Source: Clostridiales bacterium (GTDB lineage: Bacteria > Bacillota > Clostridia > Oscillospirales > CAG-382). Taken from it: a DNA stretch of 12,651 bases. The notes beneath the pieces are model-generated. The model was not told the origin of the DNA and did no database searches. It saw only the letters and a list, made by a program, of their open reading frames with translations. This document shows positions 11,977 through 12,651 of the stretch, in pieces; the stretch's first letter is position 1; the number at the start of each line of letters is the position of its first letter. A program made the position numbers and the translations under genes. The DNA is taken from NCBI GenBank assembly GCA_003452915.1, contig DMMZ01000057.1:1-12651 (forward strand), read 5' to 3'.

Positions 11977-12651
11977 ATGCGCAGGTTTCTATTTTCATTA
12001 GACCAAGAGTTGACTGTTTATGATTTTGATGTTGTTGTAATTGGAAGCGGTATTGCAGGACTTTATTCTGCTCTGCATATCGATTCTGCTTTGCAATGTG
12101 CAGTTATAACCAAAGCAAACTTCGATGAAAGCAACTCATATTTTGCACAGGGCGGTATTGCTGCAGTAATGTCCCCCGAGGATAATTATATAATGCACAT
12201 TGACGACACCTTAAAAGCAGGTGCCGGACTTTGTGACGTTGAGGCTGTAAAGGTTCTTGTAGAGGAAGGCCCTGAGAATATCAAGACTCTTATAGATATG
12301 AAAATTCCTTTTGATGTCAACTCCGAGGGCGACCTTCAGATAACACGTGAGGGTGGTCACAGAATGCGTCGTATCGTTCATTGCGGTGGTGATGCGACAG
12401 GTAAGGAAACCACAATCCAACTTAGTAAACTTGCAATGAAAAAACAAAATCTACACTTTTTCTTTGAAACTTTTTTTATTGATATACTTACCGATGATGA
12501 TGGCGTTTGCGGTGTAATGGTGCGTGTTGGTGACGATTTTAAAGTTCTGCGTACACGAAACGTAATTATTGCAACAGGCGGTGTAGGACAAATATACGAA
12601 TACACCACTAACCCTTACGGTGCAGTAGGTGATGGTATTGCCGCTGCTCAG
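11977..12651 (+). CDS. nadB: L-aspartate oxidase, N-terminal part (runs off the window)
   Basis: NadB oxidises L-aspartate to iminoaspartate, using FAD, as the first step of de novo NAD synthesis; NadA and NadC normally follow. The 225 codons in view have no stop. The FAD-binding segment is FDVVVIGSGIAGLYSALH, followed by SNSYFAQGGIAAV (the flavin-contacting loop of the succinate dehydrogenase/aspartate oxidase family), HIDDTLKAGAGLCD and REGGHRMRRIVHCGGDATGKE, which marks aspartate oxidase rather than fumarate reductase; IATGGVGQIYEYTTNP follows. The start is uncertain: ATG 11977 adds MRRFLFSLDQE, while TTG 12010 would give MTVYDFDVVV, closer to the family. Neither has a good ribosome site. 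The gene follows metA on the same strand. Confidence 0.92.
   Translation, partial: MRRFLFSLDQELTVYDFDVVVIGSGIAGLYSALHIDSALQCAVITKANFDESNSYFAQGGIAAVMSPEDNYIMHIDDTLKAGAGLCDVEAVKVLVEEGPENIKTLIDMKIPFDVNSEGDLQITREGGHRMRRIVHCGGDATGKETTIQLSKLAMKKQNLHFFFETFFIDILTDDDGVCGVMVRVGDDFKVLRTRNVIIATGGVGQIYEYTTNPYGAVGDGIAAAQ

Noticed and set aside
12211..12608. Two minus-strand open frames opposite nadB
   Set aside because: Both are antisense to clear aspartate oxidase coding sequence.

Overview
The window looks like a chromosomal segment of an AT-rich, low-GC Gram-positive bacterium of class Clostridia. An uncultured gut relative of the Ruminococcus/Oscillospiraceae type is my best guess. This rests on strong AGGAGG-type ribosome sites, two TTG starts, consensus sigma-A promoters, a large LplA-like lipoprotein of the kind common in that group, a zinc-finger L28, and an acetyl-CoA-type MetA. 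All identifications come from reading motifs; no database search was run.

Layout. (1) Positions 1-2093, plus strand: a terminator-like hairpin, murC (peptidoglycan), a nested AT-rich hairpin, then rpmB with its own consensus promoter and a clear terminator. A gene-free spacer follows, holding a perfect 24-bp palindrome. (2) Positions 2094-4734, minus strand: a promoter and a structured leader feed hflK-hflC (membrane SPFH pair, stop and start overlapping by one base) and a GNAT N-acetyltransferase. (3) Positions 4735-7320, plus strand: a divergent consensus promoter drives a 794-aa solute-binding-type lipoprotein with an unusual acidic helical C-terminal half, ending in a strong terminator. 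(4) Positions 7339-10845, minus strand: tsaC/sua5 (tRNA t6A), coaE (last step of CoA synthesis), a membrane-anchored lytic transglycosylase and an M18 aminopeptidase, probably co-transcribed. (5) Positions 10901-12651, plus strand: metA (homoserine O-acetyltransferase, divergent from tsaC), then nadB, which runs off the end.

The protein genes are mostly housekeeping. The most unusual signals are in the spacers. Two copies of a roughly 123-125-bp structured element lie at 4557-4679 and 9980-10104, both in the sense orientation, immediately ahead of hflK and coaE. They share short conserved blocks and four hairpins whose stems differ in sequence but still pair, including G-U pairs that only work in the minus-strand RNA. 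Each copy ends in a Shine-Dalgarno-like GRAAGGA. At hflK the element sits between an orphan GGAGG and the start codon, as if a mobile or regulatory RNA cassette had been inserted there.

A second small repeat (about 36 bp, CATTAGAAAAATGCTTCG core) precedes both murC and tsaC in the same orientation. A third (27 bp, TTCNAATTNGAAACAGTG) lies before murC and after rpmB. These dispersed repeats are the candidates for something undescribed. I see no CRISPR array, tRNA, rRNA, transposase or phage gene.
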